Origin: Sphingomonas sp. IW22
Lineage (GTDB): Bacteria > Pseudomonadota > Alphaproteobacteria > Sphingomonadales > Sphingomonadaceae
Assembly (NCBI RefSeq): GCF_041321155.1
Contig: NZ_JBGGWB010000001.1
Span: 930,001 to 994,000 of the forward strand
DNA: 64,000 nt
Reading direction: 5' to 3'
Shown here: in pieces, positions 57,495-64,000 of the stretch
How positions within the stretch are numbered: the stretch's first letter is position 1
How the letters are laid out: every line of letters begins with the position of its first letter
Notes under the pieces: model-generated
Told to the model about the DNA's origin: nothing
Databases searched by the model: none
What the model saw: only the letters and a program-made list of their open reading frames with translations
Program-made: the position numbers and the translations under genes

Positions 57495-58891
57495 CACAGG
57501 GGGACTGGCTGCTGGCATTCGCCGAAGCGGCCTTATACGAAGCGATTCTGTTCGCCGCGATCGGCTTTGCGATCGGCGGTTTCGACGATTTTCTGGTCGA
57601 TTCGCTGTATCTTTTCCGCCGGGCCGGGCTGTGGCTGCGCGGGATCGAAACCCCTACGGTTGCGGAACTCCCGCCGCCGCACGACGCGAGCCGGATCGTT
57701 GTTTTTGTCGCCGCCTGGGACGAAAGCGCGGTGATTGGCGCGATGCTCACCACCGCCGCCGCACGCTTCGAACATCCCGATTGGCGGCTCTATGTCGGCA
57801 CCTACCCGAATGATCGCCCGACGATCGATGCAGTGGCTGCCGTCGCGGAAAGCGATCCCCGCATCCGATTGGTCATCGGTGAGCGCCCCGGCCCCACCAC
57901 CAAGGCCGACTGCCTGAACAGCTTGTGGGAAGCATTGCTGGCGGACGAGGCGGCGGGCGAACCCAAGGCCCGCGCGGTGGTGCTGCACGATGCCGAGGAC
58001 GTGGCACACCGCAACGAACTGGCGGTCTATGCCAGTCTGCTCGATCAGGGAGCCGATGTTGTGCAACTGCCGGTCCTGCCGCTGATCGATCGCCGTTCCC
58101 GGCTGGTCGCGGGCCATTATGCCGACGAGTTCGCGGAAGCGCACGCCAAGCAGATGCTGGTCCGCCAGACACTGGGCGCGGCAATGCCTCTGGCCGGCGT
58201 GGGCTGTGCGATTGACCGTGACATGCTGGCGCGCGTCGCGGCCAGTCGCGGTGGCCTGCCTTTCGACCCCGCGTCATTGACCGAGGATTACGAGCTTGGC
58301 CTGACCATCGCGCGGCTGGGCGGCCGTGCCGTTTTTGCCCGCGTGACAGAGGTGCCCGGCGGCGCGCCGGTTGCGGTACGTGCCTTTTTTCCTGCCAAGG
58401 TGGATGCGTCCGTGCGGCAGAAAGCGCGCTGGATGACCGGAATCGCGCTGGCAGGATGGGACCGGACCGGCTGGGGCCGCACGTTGGCGCTGGGTGACCA
58501 TTGGATGCGGATGCGCGACCGGCGCGCGATCCTGTCAATCCTGGTGTTGGCGGCGGCCTATCTGGCGCTGGTGGGATGGGGCACGCTGAGCGTCGTCCAA
58601 TGGTGGCGAGGCGATTTTACCCGCCCGTTAAGCGACGGGCTGGCATGGCTGCTGGGTGTCAATGCGGGGTTCCTGATCTGGCGCATGGCGATGCGCGCGA
58701 TCTTTGTCGGTGCCGATTATGGCTGGGCAGAGGCGGCATGGTCGATCCCGCGCATGGCGGTTGCCAACTACATCGCGCTTCTGGCAGCGCGGCGGGCGAT
58801 CTTTCGTTATGTCGGGTTGCTGCGCGGCGGGGCGCTGCATTGGGACAAGACCGAACATCATTTCCCTGACCTGACGCGGTCGAACGGATGA
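57491..58891 (+). CDS. NfrB-like membrane glycosyltransferase (GT2)
   Basis: A 466-aa inner-membrane glycosyltransferase resembling the N-terminal part of NfrB. One membrane helix lies at about 10-30. The catalytic GT2 core has WDESAVIGAML, DAED at 167-170 (nucleotide-sugar/metal site), TEDYE at 264-268 and QKARW at 310-314. Two or three helices follow (about 345-400), and the family end WDKTEHHFPDL. E. coli NfrB makes a secreted polysaccharide under c-di-GMP control through a C-terminal domain; that domain is absent here. GTG 57491 is preferred; TTG 57476 is possible. Confidence 0.8.
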   Translation: MTQGDWLLAFAEAALYEAILFAAIGFAIGGFDDFLVDSLYLFRRAGLWLRGIETPTVAELPPPHDASRIVVFVAAWDESAVIGAMLTTAAARFEHPDWRLYVGTYPNDRPTIDAVAAVAESDPRIRLVIGERPGPTTKADCLNSLWEALLADEAAGEPKARAVVLHDAEDVAHRNELAVYASLLDQGADVVQLPVLPLIDRRSRLVAGHYADEFAEAHAKQMLVRQTLGAAMPLAGVGCAIDRDMLARVAASRGGLPFDPASLTEDYELGLTIARLGGRAVFARVTEVPGGAPVAVRAFFPAKVDASVRQKARWMTGIALAGWDRTGWGRTLALGDHWMRMRDRRAILSILVLAAAYLALVGWGTLSVVQWWRGDFTRPLSDGLAWLLGVNAGFLIWRMAMRAIFVGADYGWAEAAWSIPRMAVANYIALLAARRAIFRYVGLLRGGALHWDKTEHHFPDLTRSNG

Positions 58892-59904
58892 AGAGGACGG
58901 CAGGCCGACCGCTTCGATTTCTGGGTCTGGTGCTGGGCGGTTGGACAGCGCTGCGCATCGCCCTGTTGCTGCCCGAAGCCGCGCGGCTGCCCGAATTGAT
59001 CACGCCAAGGGCATCGGCAGCCGATGGAGGGTTGGCATCGGTGCCGCCGCGTCTGCTGGGCGAATGGTCCGCCCCGCCCCCCAGATCCGCCGCCTTGGAC
59101 GCGGCGGCCCCAGGCAGTACGACCATCGCGCGTGAACTGGGCCGTTCACGCGGCAACCTGGCACCCAGCGGGCAAGGAATGCTCAGCGTGGCGCAGCGTC
59201 AACCCGACGCTGTGTTAAATGCCCCCTATCGCCCTGGCCCCGCCCCGCCGTCGGCGCCGGATGCGCCGCGTCGGGCCGCATCGCGCCTGTCGGGCACCGG
59301 CTGGCTGGCGCTGCGACAGGGGCGCGGCGACGGGCTGGGGCCGGGCGGGCAACTTGGCGGGTCGCAGGCGGGCGTTCGCCTTCGCTATGCGCTGGGCGAA
59401 TCTCGCCGCGTTGCGCTGTCTGCGCGATTGTCCTCGCCCCTGCGCGGGCGCGGTGCCGAAGCGGCGCTGGGGGTGGAGTGGCGCCCAATCCGCGCGCCCG
59501 TTTCGGTGATCGCCGAACAGCGTATCGGGCTGGATGGATCGCCGGGCGGACCGACACTGATGGCACTGGGCGGGATCAATCCCACGCCCGTGGCTGCCGG
59601 GTTCAGTCTGGAGGGCTATGCTCAGGGCGGCGCGGTGCTGCGCCGGCAACGGGTGGAGCCGTTCGCCGACGGCGCGCTGCGGCTGGCGCGCCCGGTCACG
59701 CGCGGCGGCGCACTGACCCTTGGCGCAGGTGCTTGGGGGGCGGTTCAGCGTGATGCCGGGCGGCTGGACATCGGCCCCTCACTGGCGGTCGCCATCCCGG
59801 CAGGGCCACAAAACCTTCGCCTGACAATCGACTGGCGACAGCGGATCGCAGGCGATGCGTCGCCGGGATCGGGGCTGGCCGTGACGCTGGGCAGCGACTT
59901 CTAG
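58888..59904 (+). CDS. Outer-membrane beta-barrel-like protein paired with the NfrB-like gene
   Basis: A 338-aa exported protein, start overlapping the glycosyltransferase stop by 4 bases (ATGA). It has an N-terminal signal-like helix (FLGLVLGGWTALRIALLLP), a low-complexity A/P/R/S region (about 40-140), then about 195 residues of alternating strands (GWLALRQGRG, AGVRLRYALGESRRVALSARLS, NLRLTIDWRQRIAG) ending in a terminal phenylalanine. This is barrel-like and, by position, matches the C-terminal barrel part of NfrA, which exports the NfrB product. It is much shorter than NfrA and lacks its TPR region. Confidence 0.65.
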   Translation: MKRTAGRPLRFLGLVLGGWTALRIALLLPEAARLPELITPRASAADGGLASVPPRLLGEWSAPPPRSAALDAAAPGSTTIARELGRSRGNLAPSGQGMLSVAQRQPDAVLNAPYRPGPAPPSAPDAPRRAASRLSGTGWLALRQGRGDGLGPGGQLGGSQAGVRLRYALGESRRVALSARLSSPLRGRGAEAALGVEWRPIRAPVSVIAEQRIGLDGSPGGPTLMALGGINPTPVAAGFSLEGYAQGGAVLRRQRVEPFADGALRLARPVTRGGALTLGAGAWGAVQRDAGRLDIGPSLAVAIPAGPQNLRLTIDWRQRIAGDASPGSGLAVTLGSDF

Positions 59905-60034
59905 GCGGCGAGCGAACAAAATCGCCAGACGGGCGTTGCCCCGGCAGTCCCTTTCCCCCTTTCGGGACTGGTGCCTGTCGCGCACCGGCCGCGCCGTCGC
60001 GTATCGCGGCGCGGCCACCGGCCAGAAACGCGAA

Positions 60035-60062
60035 ACCCGGCCGACATTGCTGTCGACCGGGT
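60035..60062 (-). terminator. Weak terminator-like hairpin after the RcnB-like gene
   Basis: Arms ACCCGG (60035-60040) and CCGGGT (60057-60062) with a second short GACA/TGTC pairing inside. On the minus strand it is followed by TTTCGCGTTTC. A second GC-rich hairpin (59987-60016, GGCCGCGCCG with CGGCGCGGCC) lies nearby without a T run. The 210 bases between the two convergent genes hold nothing else I can name. Confidence 0.35.
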
Positions 60063-60114
60063 CCCCCTGTTGGACAGGATCGGGCACGGGCCGGAGCCCG
60101 CCCCCGAATTCAGG

Positions 60115-60630
60115 TCACCACCAGAAGCCGCGAATAACGTCGACCACCACGCCGCGGCGCTGATCGATCAGCACGACGTCGTCATAATGACGGACCCAGC
60201 GCTGGTAGCGCCCAGCCGGCGGCAGGTGATAGCGATAGGGGTCGTTGATCCAGTAACGGCGCCCATAATAGGTCGGCGCGATGCGGGCGCCGGGGCGCCA
60301 CTGATTGTAACGGAACGGCGCACGCCAGTTGCCACGGGCATAGAGCGCACGGTTGCGGCCGCGCCAATCGCGCCAGTCGTTGCGGCCCCAGCGATAATCG
60401 CGGCGGTCCTCACGCAATTCGCGGCGCGCATCGCGCACATCGCGCTGTTCGCGGCGGATGTCGCGACGGTCACCACGGCGATATGCGTCGCGCAATTCGC
60501 GGCGTTCTTCCCGAACATCGCGGCGGCTGCGCTCGACTTCGCGCCACGACTGGGCGCTGGCGACACCGGGCACCGCCAGCGTCGGGATCGCGACGGCGGC
60601 CATCAGCGCGGTGGTGATCAGCTTACGCAT
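60115..60630 (-). CDS. RcnB family protein (periplasmic)
   Basis: A 171-aa secreted protein: signal peptide (ITTALMAAVAIPTLAVPGVASA, cleavage near residue 26), a long Arg/Asp/Glu-rich helical middle (about 30-85, repeated RRD, RRE and DRR units), and a C-terminal RcnB-like domain (GRRYWINDPYRYHLPP, YQRWVRHYDDVVLID, GVVVDVIRGFWW). RcnB in E. coli supports nickel/cobalt homeostasis; paralogues in sphingomonads have unknown roles. ATG 60630 has AGGA 6 bases upstream. Confidence 0.82.
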   Translation of the reverse strand: MRKLITTALMAAVAIPTLAVPGVASAQSWREVERSRRDVREERRELRDAYRRGDRRDIRREQRDVRDARRELREDRRDYRWGRNDWRDWRGRNRALYARGNWRAPFRYNQWRPGARIAPTYYGRRYWINDPYRYHLPPAGRYQRWVRHYDDVVLIDQRRGVVVDVIRGFWW

Positions 60631-60754
60631 CTCTTGTCCTCCATGTTCTCCCGGACGCTTCCGACCGTTGCCGGTCCTTCGTCCGTTGGTGGAGACTTTA
60701 TGGAGCCGCGCCACTGAACGGCGCGGGAACGATCAAGTCAGCGTTGCGAAAGGA

Positions 60755-61219
60755 TCAGGGGCCGCCAGGCGCACCCGCGCCCGGTGCGCCCACGGTGCCG
60801 ATATTGCCGAACAGTTCCTGAAAGAATCCGCGCTCGCGACCCAGGGTCGGCGTCTTCTTCTTGATCGGATTGACCTCGGCAACCTGCTCCAGCCCCATCC
60901 GGTCGATCGAGGCCACATTACCGGCCCCGTCGAAACGGATGCGGATTGTCGTCTGGGCATTGGGATCGGGATTGCTGAAGGCATAGTTACGGCTGTCGCG
61001 CGACACATAATACCAGTCGCCCTGATCGAACTGCGCCGTCAGCGTGGGCTGACCCAGCGTCCGTAGCACCGAGTCGCGATTATCGACGCCCGGTTGAACC
61101 GAGTTCACCAGATCGGCGTCGATGACATAGCCCTGATGGCTTCTGAGCGGCGCGCACGCCGACGCTGCCAGCGAAAGGGCCAGCAGCGACGCGATCGCAC
61201 GGGGACCGGACAGCGCCAT
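60755..61219 (-). CDS. bamE: Outer-membrane assembly lipoprotein BamE (SmpA/OmlA)
   Basis: A 154-aa lipoprotein of the BAM complex that inserts beta-barrels into the outer membrane. The lipobox is LAASAC at about residue 22. The SmpA/OmlA fold shows VQPGVDNRDSVLRTLGQPT, WYYVSRDSRNYAF and IRIRFDGAGNVASID. A G/P-rich tail follows. AGGAG lies 6 bases before ATG 61219. It is divergent from the UQCC chaperone gene. Confidence 0.92.
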   Translation of the reverse strand: MALSGPRAIASLLALSLAASACAPLRSHQGYVIDADLVNSVQPGVDNRDSVLRTLGQPTLTAQFDQGDWYYVSRDSRNYAFSNPDPNAQTTIRIRFDGAGNVASIDRMGLEQVAEVNPIKKKTPTLGRERGFFQELFGNIGTVGAPGAGAPGGP

Positions 61220-61338
61220 CGAAATCTCCTGAACTCAACAATACCGATGCGCGCCCTTTGCCGATTGCATCGAACGCGATGCGCCTCAATATGCGGCCAG
61301 CGCACGCCAAACAAGGCCGTGTACGATCAGGGAATTCG

Positions 61339-61851
61339 ATGGGACTGCTGCAACGCCTTTTCGGCTCAACCCCACAGCGCGAAGGAGAGCCGCTGTACAA
61401 CGCGATCGTCGCCCGCGCGCGCCAGCCGCACTGGTATCAGGCGGGCGCCGTTCCGGACACGATCGACGGCCGGTTCGACATGATCGCCGCGGTTCTGACG
61501 ATGGTTCTGCTGCGCCTGGAACACGACGGCGAATCGTCGGGCACGCTGTCTGCGTCGGTGGCGGAGTGCTTTATCGACGACATGGATGGCCAGCTTCGCC
61601 AGCAGGGGGTGGGTGACATCATGGTCGGCAAGCATGTCGGCAAGATGATGGGCATGTTGGGCGGGCGGCTGGGCGCCTATCGCGACGGACTGTCGGGTGG
61701 CGATCTGGACGGCGCGCTGGTCCGCAACATCTATCGCGGGGAAGCGCCCGCGCCGGCTGCGCTCGACCATGTGCGCGCCGCGCTGATCGGTTTTCGCGCA
61801 GCGCTGGACGAGATCGGCGCCGACCGGCTTCGCAACGGGGAACTGCCATGA
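61339..61851 (+). CDS. Ubiquinol-cytochrome c chaperone (UQCC/CBP3 family)
   Basis: A 170-aa protein of PF03981, related to mitochondrial CBP3/UQCC1, which helps assemble cytochrome b of the bc1 complex. Signatures: ARQPHWYQAGAVPDTIDGRF near the N-terminus, LSASVAECFIDDMDGQLRQQGVGD and VGKHVGKMMGMLGGRLGAY. ATG 61339 has AGGGA about 6 bases upstream; an earlier in-frame start at 61258 would add unconserved residues. It overlaps the DUF177 gene by 4 bases. Confidence 0.9.
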   Translation: MGLLQRLFGSTPQREGEPLYNAIVARARQPHWYQAGAVPDTIDGRFDMIAAVLTMVLLRLEHDGESSGTLSASVAECFIDDMDGQLRQQGVGDIMVGKHVGKMMGMLGGRLGAYRDGLSGGDLDGALVRNIYRGEAPAPAALDHVRAALIGFRAALDEIGADRLRNGELP

Positions 61852-62372
61852 CGCCCGAATTTTCGCGCCCGCTACGCCTGGACCAGATCGGTGCGGGCGA
61901 AAGCGAGCATCATGTCGATGCGACGGCCGATGAACGCCGCGCGCTGGCGGGGCGTTTCGGGCTGCTGGCGCTGGACCGGCTGGCGGCCGATTATGCCGTG
62001 CGGCGCGACGCGGTGGGCGTCATCGCGACCGGCACGCTGAAGGGCAGGGTATCGCAAGCGTGTGTCGCCACCGGAAAGCCCGTGTCCGCGACAATCGACC
62101 AGCCCTTTACCCTGCGCTTCCAGCCCGAACCCGGTGACGATACGCCGGAGGAGGTTGAGCTGGACGCCGATGATTGCGACACGATTTTCTTCACCGGCGG
62201 CGCCATCGACCTGGGCGAAGCCGCGGCACAGACGCTGGCGCTGGCGCTCGAACCCTTCCCCCGCGCCGCCGATGCAGAGGACGCGCTGCGCGAAGCGGGC
62301 GTGCTGAGCGAGGATCAGGCCGGTCCCTTTGCCGGGCTGGCGGCGCTGAAGGAAAAGCTGGGCAAGGGCTGA
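61848..62372 (+). CDS. DUF177 (YceD-type) protein
   Basis: A 174-aa acidic protein of the DUF177 family: FSRPLRLDQIGAGE start, GRVSQACVATGKPVSATID in the position of the usual cysteine motif, then the acidic VELDADDCDTIFFTGGAIDLGEAAAQTLALALEPFPR core. YceD is tied to 23S rRNA synthesis in E. coli and plants, and its gene usually precedes rpmF; here rpmF is absent downstream. Coupled to the bc1 chaperone gene by ATGA. Confidence 0.88.
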   Translation: MTPEFSRPLRLDQIGAGESEHHVDATADERRALAGRFGLLALDRLAADYAVRRDAVGVIATGTLKGRVSQACVATGKPVSATIDQPFTLRFQPEPGDDTPEEVELDADDCDTIFFTGGAIDLGEAAAQTLALALEPFPRAADAEDALREAGVLSEDQAGPFAGLAALKEKLGKG

Positions 62373-62451
62373 GTCCGTCAGCGGTCGGATTTGACCGCCA
62401 TCAATGCACCCGCCAACCGTTCGGGCATCAGGTCGCGCAAGGGAGAGTCCC

Positions 62452-63000
62452 ATGAGCGATCGGGAATTCGGGCCGGTGGACACGGTGGTGCCAATCGCCC
62501 GCTATTGGCATGTCATTCGGGAGATCGAAGTCGCGCGGCTGCTGGCCCGGCAGGACCGGCGGGAGCGGCTTTGCGACGCGCTGGAAGCATGTGCCGACGC
62601 CCTGCCCGACCGGCCCAGCGACGAACATGCGCGGCAGCTATGCGCCGCGCTCGATACGCTGGCGCACGATCAGGACGGTGACGACGACCGCTTCCTGCGT
62701 TCGATCTTTCACTTGCAGGCCGACGACCCACTGACCGACGCGCTGCTGGGTCGCATCATGCAGGCACGCATCGCCGATGCCGCGACCTGTCAGGAACTGA
62801 TCGCCGCACTGACGCCGCAGGGGCCCGACCAGCAACCGCTGGATGCCGACGCGATGGGGTATTTGTTGCGCTGCTGCTTCACCGCGTGGCGACAGGCGAT
62901 CGCGTTCGAGGAACTGGCGATACTGACGCTGGCCGACCGGCGCCTGACGCGGGAAGCGCGCGAGATGCTGATCGCGCGGATCGCGCACCGCGCGCCGTGA
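62452..63000 (+). CDS. Hypothetical helical protein near fnr and cyd genes
   Basis: A 182-aa soluble, mostly helical protein with no signal peptide and no recognised domain. It begins SDREFGPVDTVVPIARYWHVIREIEVARLLARQ, continues with acidic segments (HDQDGDDDRFLRSIFH) and ends with two helices (AMGYLLRCCFTAWRQAIAFEEL, LTREAREMLIARIAH). It is an orphan: the DUF177 gene lies 79 bases upstream and the Fnr gene converges with one base between ends. GGGAGAG is 6 bases before ATG 62452. Confidence 0.7.
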   Translation: MSDREFGPVDTVVPIARYWHVIREIEVARLLARQDRRERLCDALEACADALPDRPSDEHARQLCAALDTLAHDQDGDDDRFLRSIFHLQADDPLTDALLGRIMQARIADAATCQELIAALTPQGPDQQPLDADAMGYLLRCCFTAWRQAIAFEELAILTLADRRLTREAREMLIARIAHRAP

Positions 63001-63711
63001 TCAGGCGGCTTCCGACCGATCCTCCAGCGCCGCCGGATCGCTGATCGTGATCGCCCGCCCACCAGGCAGGCGGATGACGCCTGCGGCCTTCAGCTTGGTC
63101 ATCTGACGGCTGACCGTTTCGATGGTCAGGCCCAGCACATCGGCCATCTGCCCGCGCGTCAACGGCAGGTCGAAGGTCACCGGGCCGTCGGCGGTGGCGC
63201 GGCACCCGTCCGACCCGGCACGCGCCGCCATGTCGAGCAGGAAGCCCGCGACCTTTTCCTCCGCCGATTTGCGGGCCAGTGCCAACATCCGCCCGCGCGC
63301 CGCGCTCAATGCCTGCAGCGTGCGATGCAACAACAGCCGCTCCATCCGCACATGATCCTCCAGCACGCGTTCGAATGGCACGCGGGGGAACACGCATAGT
63401 TCGGCGTCGGTCAGCGCGGTGATGGTGAAATCGGCCTGTTCGGCATAAGGTTGGCCGACGAAGTCGGCGGCGTGGAGCAGGCCGACAATCTGTTCGCGGC
63501 CGTCCGCCGTCGACGCCACCAGCTTTAGCACGCCCGACAGCAGATTGGCACAGATGACGCTTTCATCCCCGGCCCACATCACGCTTTCACCGCGCGCGAC
63601 ATGGCGTCGCTGGCCCAGCGCATTCAGCGCCTGCAATTCCTGGTCATTCAGGCTGCCGCAAAGCGCCTGATCGCGGACCGCGCAGTCGGAGCAGATGTCG
63701 GTAAGCGCCAT
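63001..63711 (-). CDS. Crp/Fnr-family regulator with complete Fe-S cysteine set (FnrL-type)
   Basis: A 236-aa transcription factor. Cysteines C7, C10 and C18 (CSDCAVRDQALC) and C106 in AELCVFPRVPF correspond to the four 4Fe-4S ligands of oxygen-sensing FNR. A cNMP-binding beta-roll and the long dimer helix (about 115-140) follow, then a winged helix with recognition sequence ETVSRQMTKL that matches FNR (E, S and R contacts), expecting a TTGAT-N4-ATCAA site. It lies downstream of cydX on the same strand, fitting control of low-oxygen respiration. Start ATG 63711. Confidence 0.92.
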   Translation of the reverse strand: MALTDICSDCAVRDQALCGSLNDQELQALNALGQRRHVARGESVMWAGDESVICANLLSGVLKLVASTADGREQIVGLLHAADFVGQPYAEQADFTITALTDAELCVFPRVPFERVLEDHVRMERLLLHRTLQALSAARGRMLALARKSAEEKVAGFLLDMAARAGSDGCRATADGPVTFDLPLTRGQMADVLGLTIETVSRQMTKLKAAGVIRLPGGRAITISDPAALEDRSEAA

Positions 63712-63808
63712 GACACCAGCATAACGACTGCCGGGCGGCTTGTCGCCTGTGGCCGTGCGGCCCCGGATCGGCGGCGACGCCGGGATCGCACGGCCCATGA
63801 CGTGCCGC

Positions 63809-63931
63809 TCAACGATTGGCCGGCGCGGCCGCGTCATCTTCGATCGGCAGATGGAATTCGTGCCAGATGCCGTTCAGGATGCCGAAGCCGACCGCAAGGC
63901 CAAGGCCCAGAACCCAGGTAAAATACCACAT
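63809..63931 (-). CDS. cydX: Cytochrome bd oxidase small subunit CydX
   Basis: A 40-aa membrane protein starting MWYFTWVLGLGLAVGFGILN, which has the CydX/YbgT signature MWYF-W-LG in a single transmembrane helix and then a short acidic tail (EFHLPIEDDAAAPANR). It is the third subunit of cytochrome bd quinol oxidase and is needed for its stability. GGAG lies 7 bases before the ATG and the gene begins 12 bases after the cydB stop. Confidence 0.92.
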   Translation of the reverse strand: MWYFTWVLGLGLAVGFGILNGIWHEFHLPIEDDAAAPANR

Positions 63932-63943
63932 GGCGATGCTCCG

Positions 63944-64000
63944 TCAGTAAAGGTCGGGATTGGTGCGGATGTCGTGCGTCGTGACCCGGCCGAACATCAC
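63944..64000 (-). CDS. cydB: Cytochrome bd ubiquinol oxidase subunit II, C-terminal end only
   Basis: Only the last 18 codons are inside the window (VMFGRVTTHDIRTNPDLY, then TGA). The cytoplasmic tail ending in a tyrosine, and the position directly before cydX, support CydB. The rest lies beyond the right edge on the minus strand. Confidence 0.75.
   Translation of the reverse strand: MMFGRVTTHDIRTNPDLY

Noticed and set aside
59987..60016. GC-rich hairpin as a terminator between the barrel-protein and RcnB-like genes
   Set aside because: A 10-bp stem exists but neither side has a T run, so termination cannot be claimed.
63712..63808. Fnr box in the gap between cydX and the fnr-type gene
   Set aside because: No TTGAT-N4-ATCAA-like sequence is present in these bases.

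Overview
The window looks like a chromosomal segment of a high-GC alphaproteobacterium, most probably a Sphingomonadaceae member (Sphingomonas-like). This rests on the complete alphaproteobacterial nuoA-N run followed by birA, coaX, RNase J and a DUF1467 gene; on the pcm, tolC, popZ, valS neighbourhood; on the UQCC-type cytochrome bc1 chaperone next to DUF177; and on the TonB receptor and Flp pilins. I see no insertion sequence, prophage, CRISPR array or obvious genomic island. Almost all of it is compact core chromosome.

Layout. 1-3.9 kb: the end of a TonB-dependent receptor with a strong terminator, then a 2-oxoglutarate/Fe(II) oxygenase. 3.9-14 kb (minus strand): alanine racemase, an MFS carrier with an unusual periplasmic loop, valS, a LOV-type blue-light hybrid histidine kinase, the polar organiser PopZ, a TolC-family channel and a Pcm-like methyltransferase. 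14-17.3 kb: an Hpt-like protein that lacks the phospho-histidine and, divergent from it, a long membrane-anchored coiled-coil protein with TipN-like architecture. 17.2-36.5 kb (minus): one long tightly coupled operon, nuoABCD-[NTF2-like]-E-[54-aa membrane protein]-F-[secreted 223-aa protein]-GHIJKLMN-birA-coaX-rnj-DUF1467. Genes mostly overlap by 1 or 4 bases, several with non-ATG starts.

36.6-46.3 kb (minus): suhB, efp, a LytM peptidase, an L,D-transpeptidase, thiE and a central-carbon cluster tkt-gap-MOSC-pgk-aldolase, with a 40-base near-perfect palindrome just upstream of the aldolase gene. 46.4-48 kb: a small coiled-coil gene, zapA, 6S RNA and 5-formyl-THF cyclo-ligase (the classical ssrS context), DUF2842, a bidirectional terminator and tRNA-Asp. 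48-57.3 kb: AI-2E-family permease, glpK, a PilZ protein, mutT, two Flp pilins, an M23 peptidase, a HerA-type ATPase and a TIGR02186/TauE pair. 57.4-59.9 kb: an NfrB-like membrane glycosyltransferase coupled to a beta-barrel protein, preceded by a possible 36-aa coupled ORF. 60-64 kb: RcnB-like protein, BamE, UQCC chaperone, DUF177, an unknown protein, a four-cysteine Fnr regulator, the 40-aa CydX and the end of cydB.

Themes. Respiration dominates: complex I, a bc1 assembly factor and a cytochrome bd end next to an oxygen-sensing Fnr. A second theme is cell polarity and envelope: PopZ, the TipN-like protein, ZapA, LytM/M23 enzymes, an L,D-transpeptidase, BamE and Flp pilins. The least explained items are the three extra ORFs inside the nuo operon, the His-less Hpt protein opposite the TipN-like gene, the NfrB-like/barrel pair with its small upstream ORF, and the palindrome before the aldolase.
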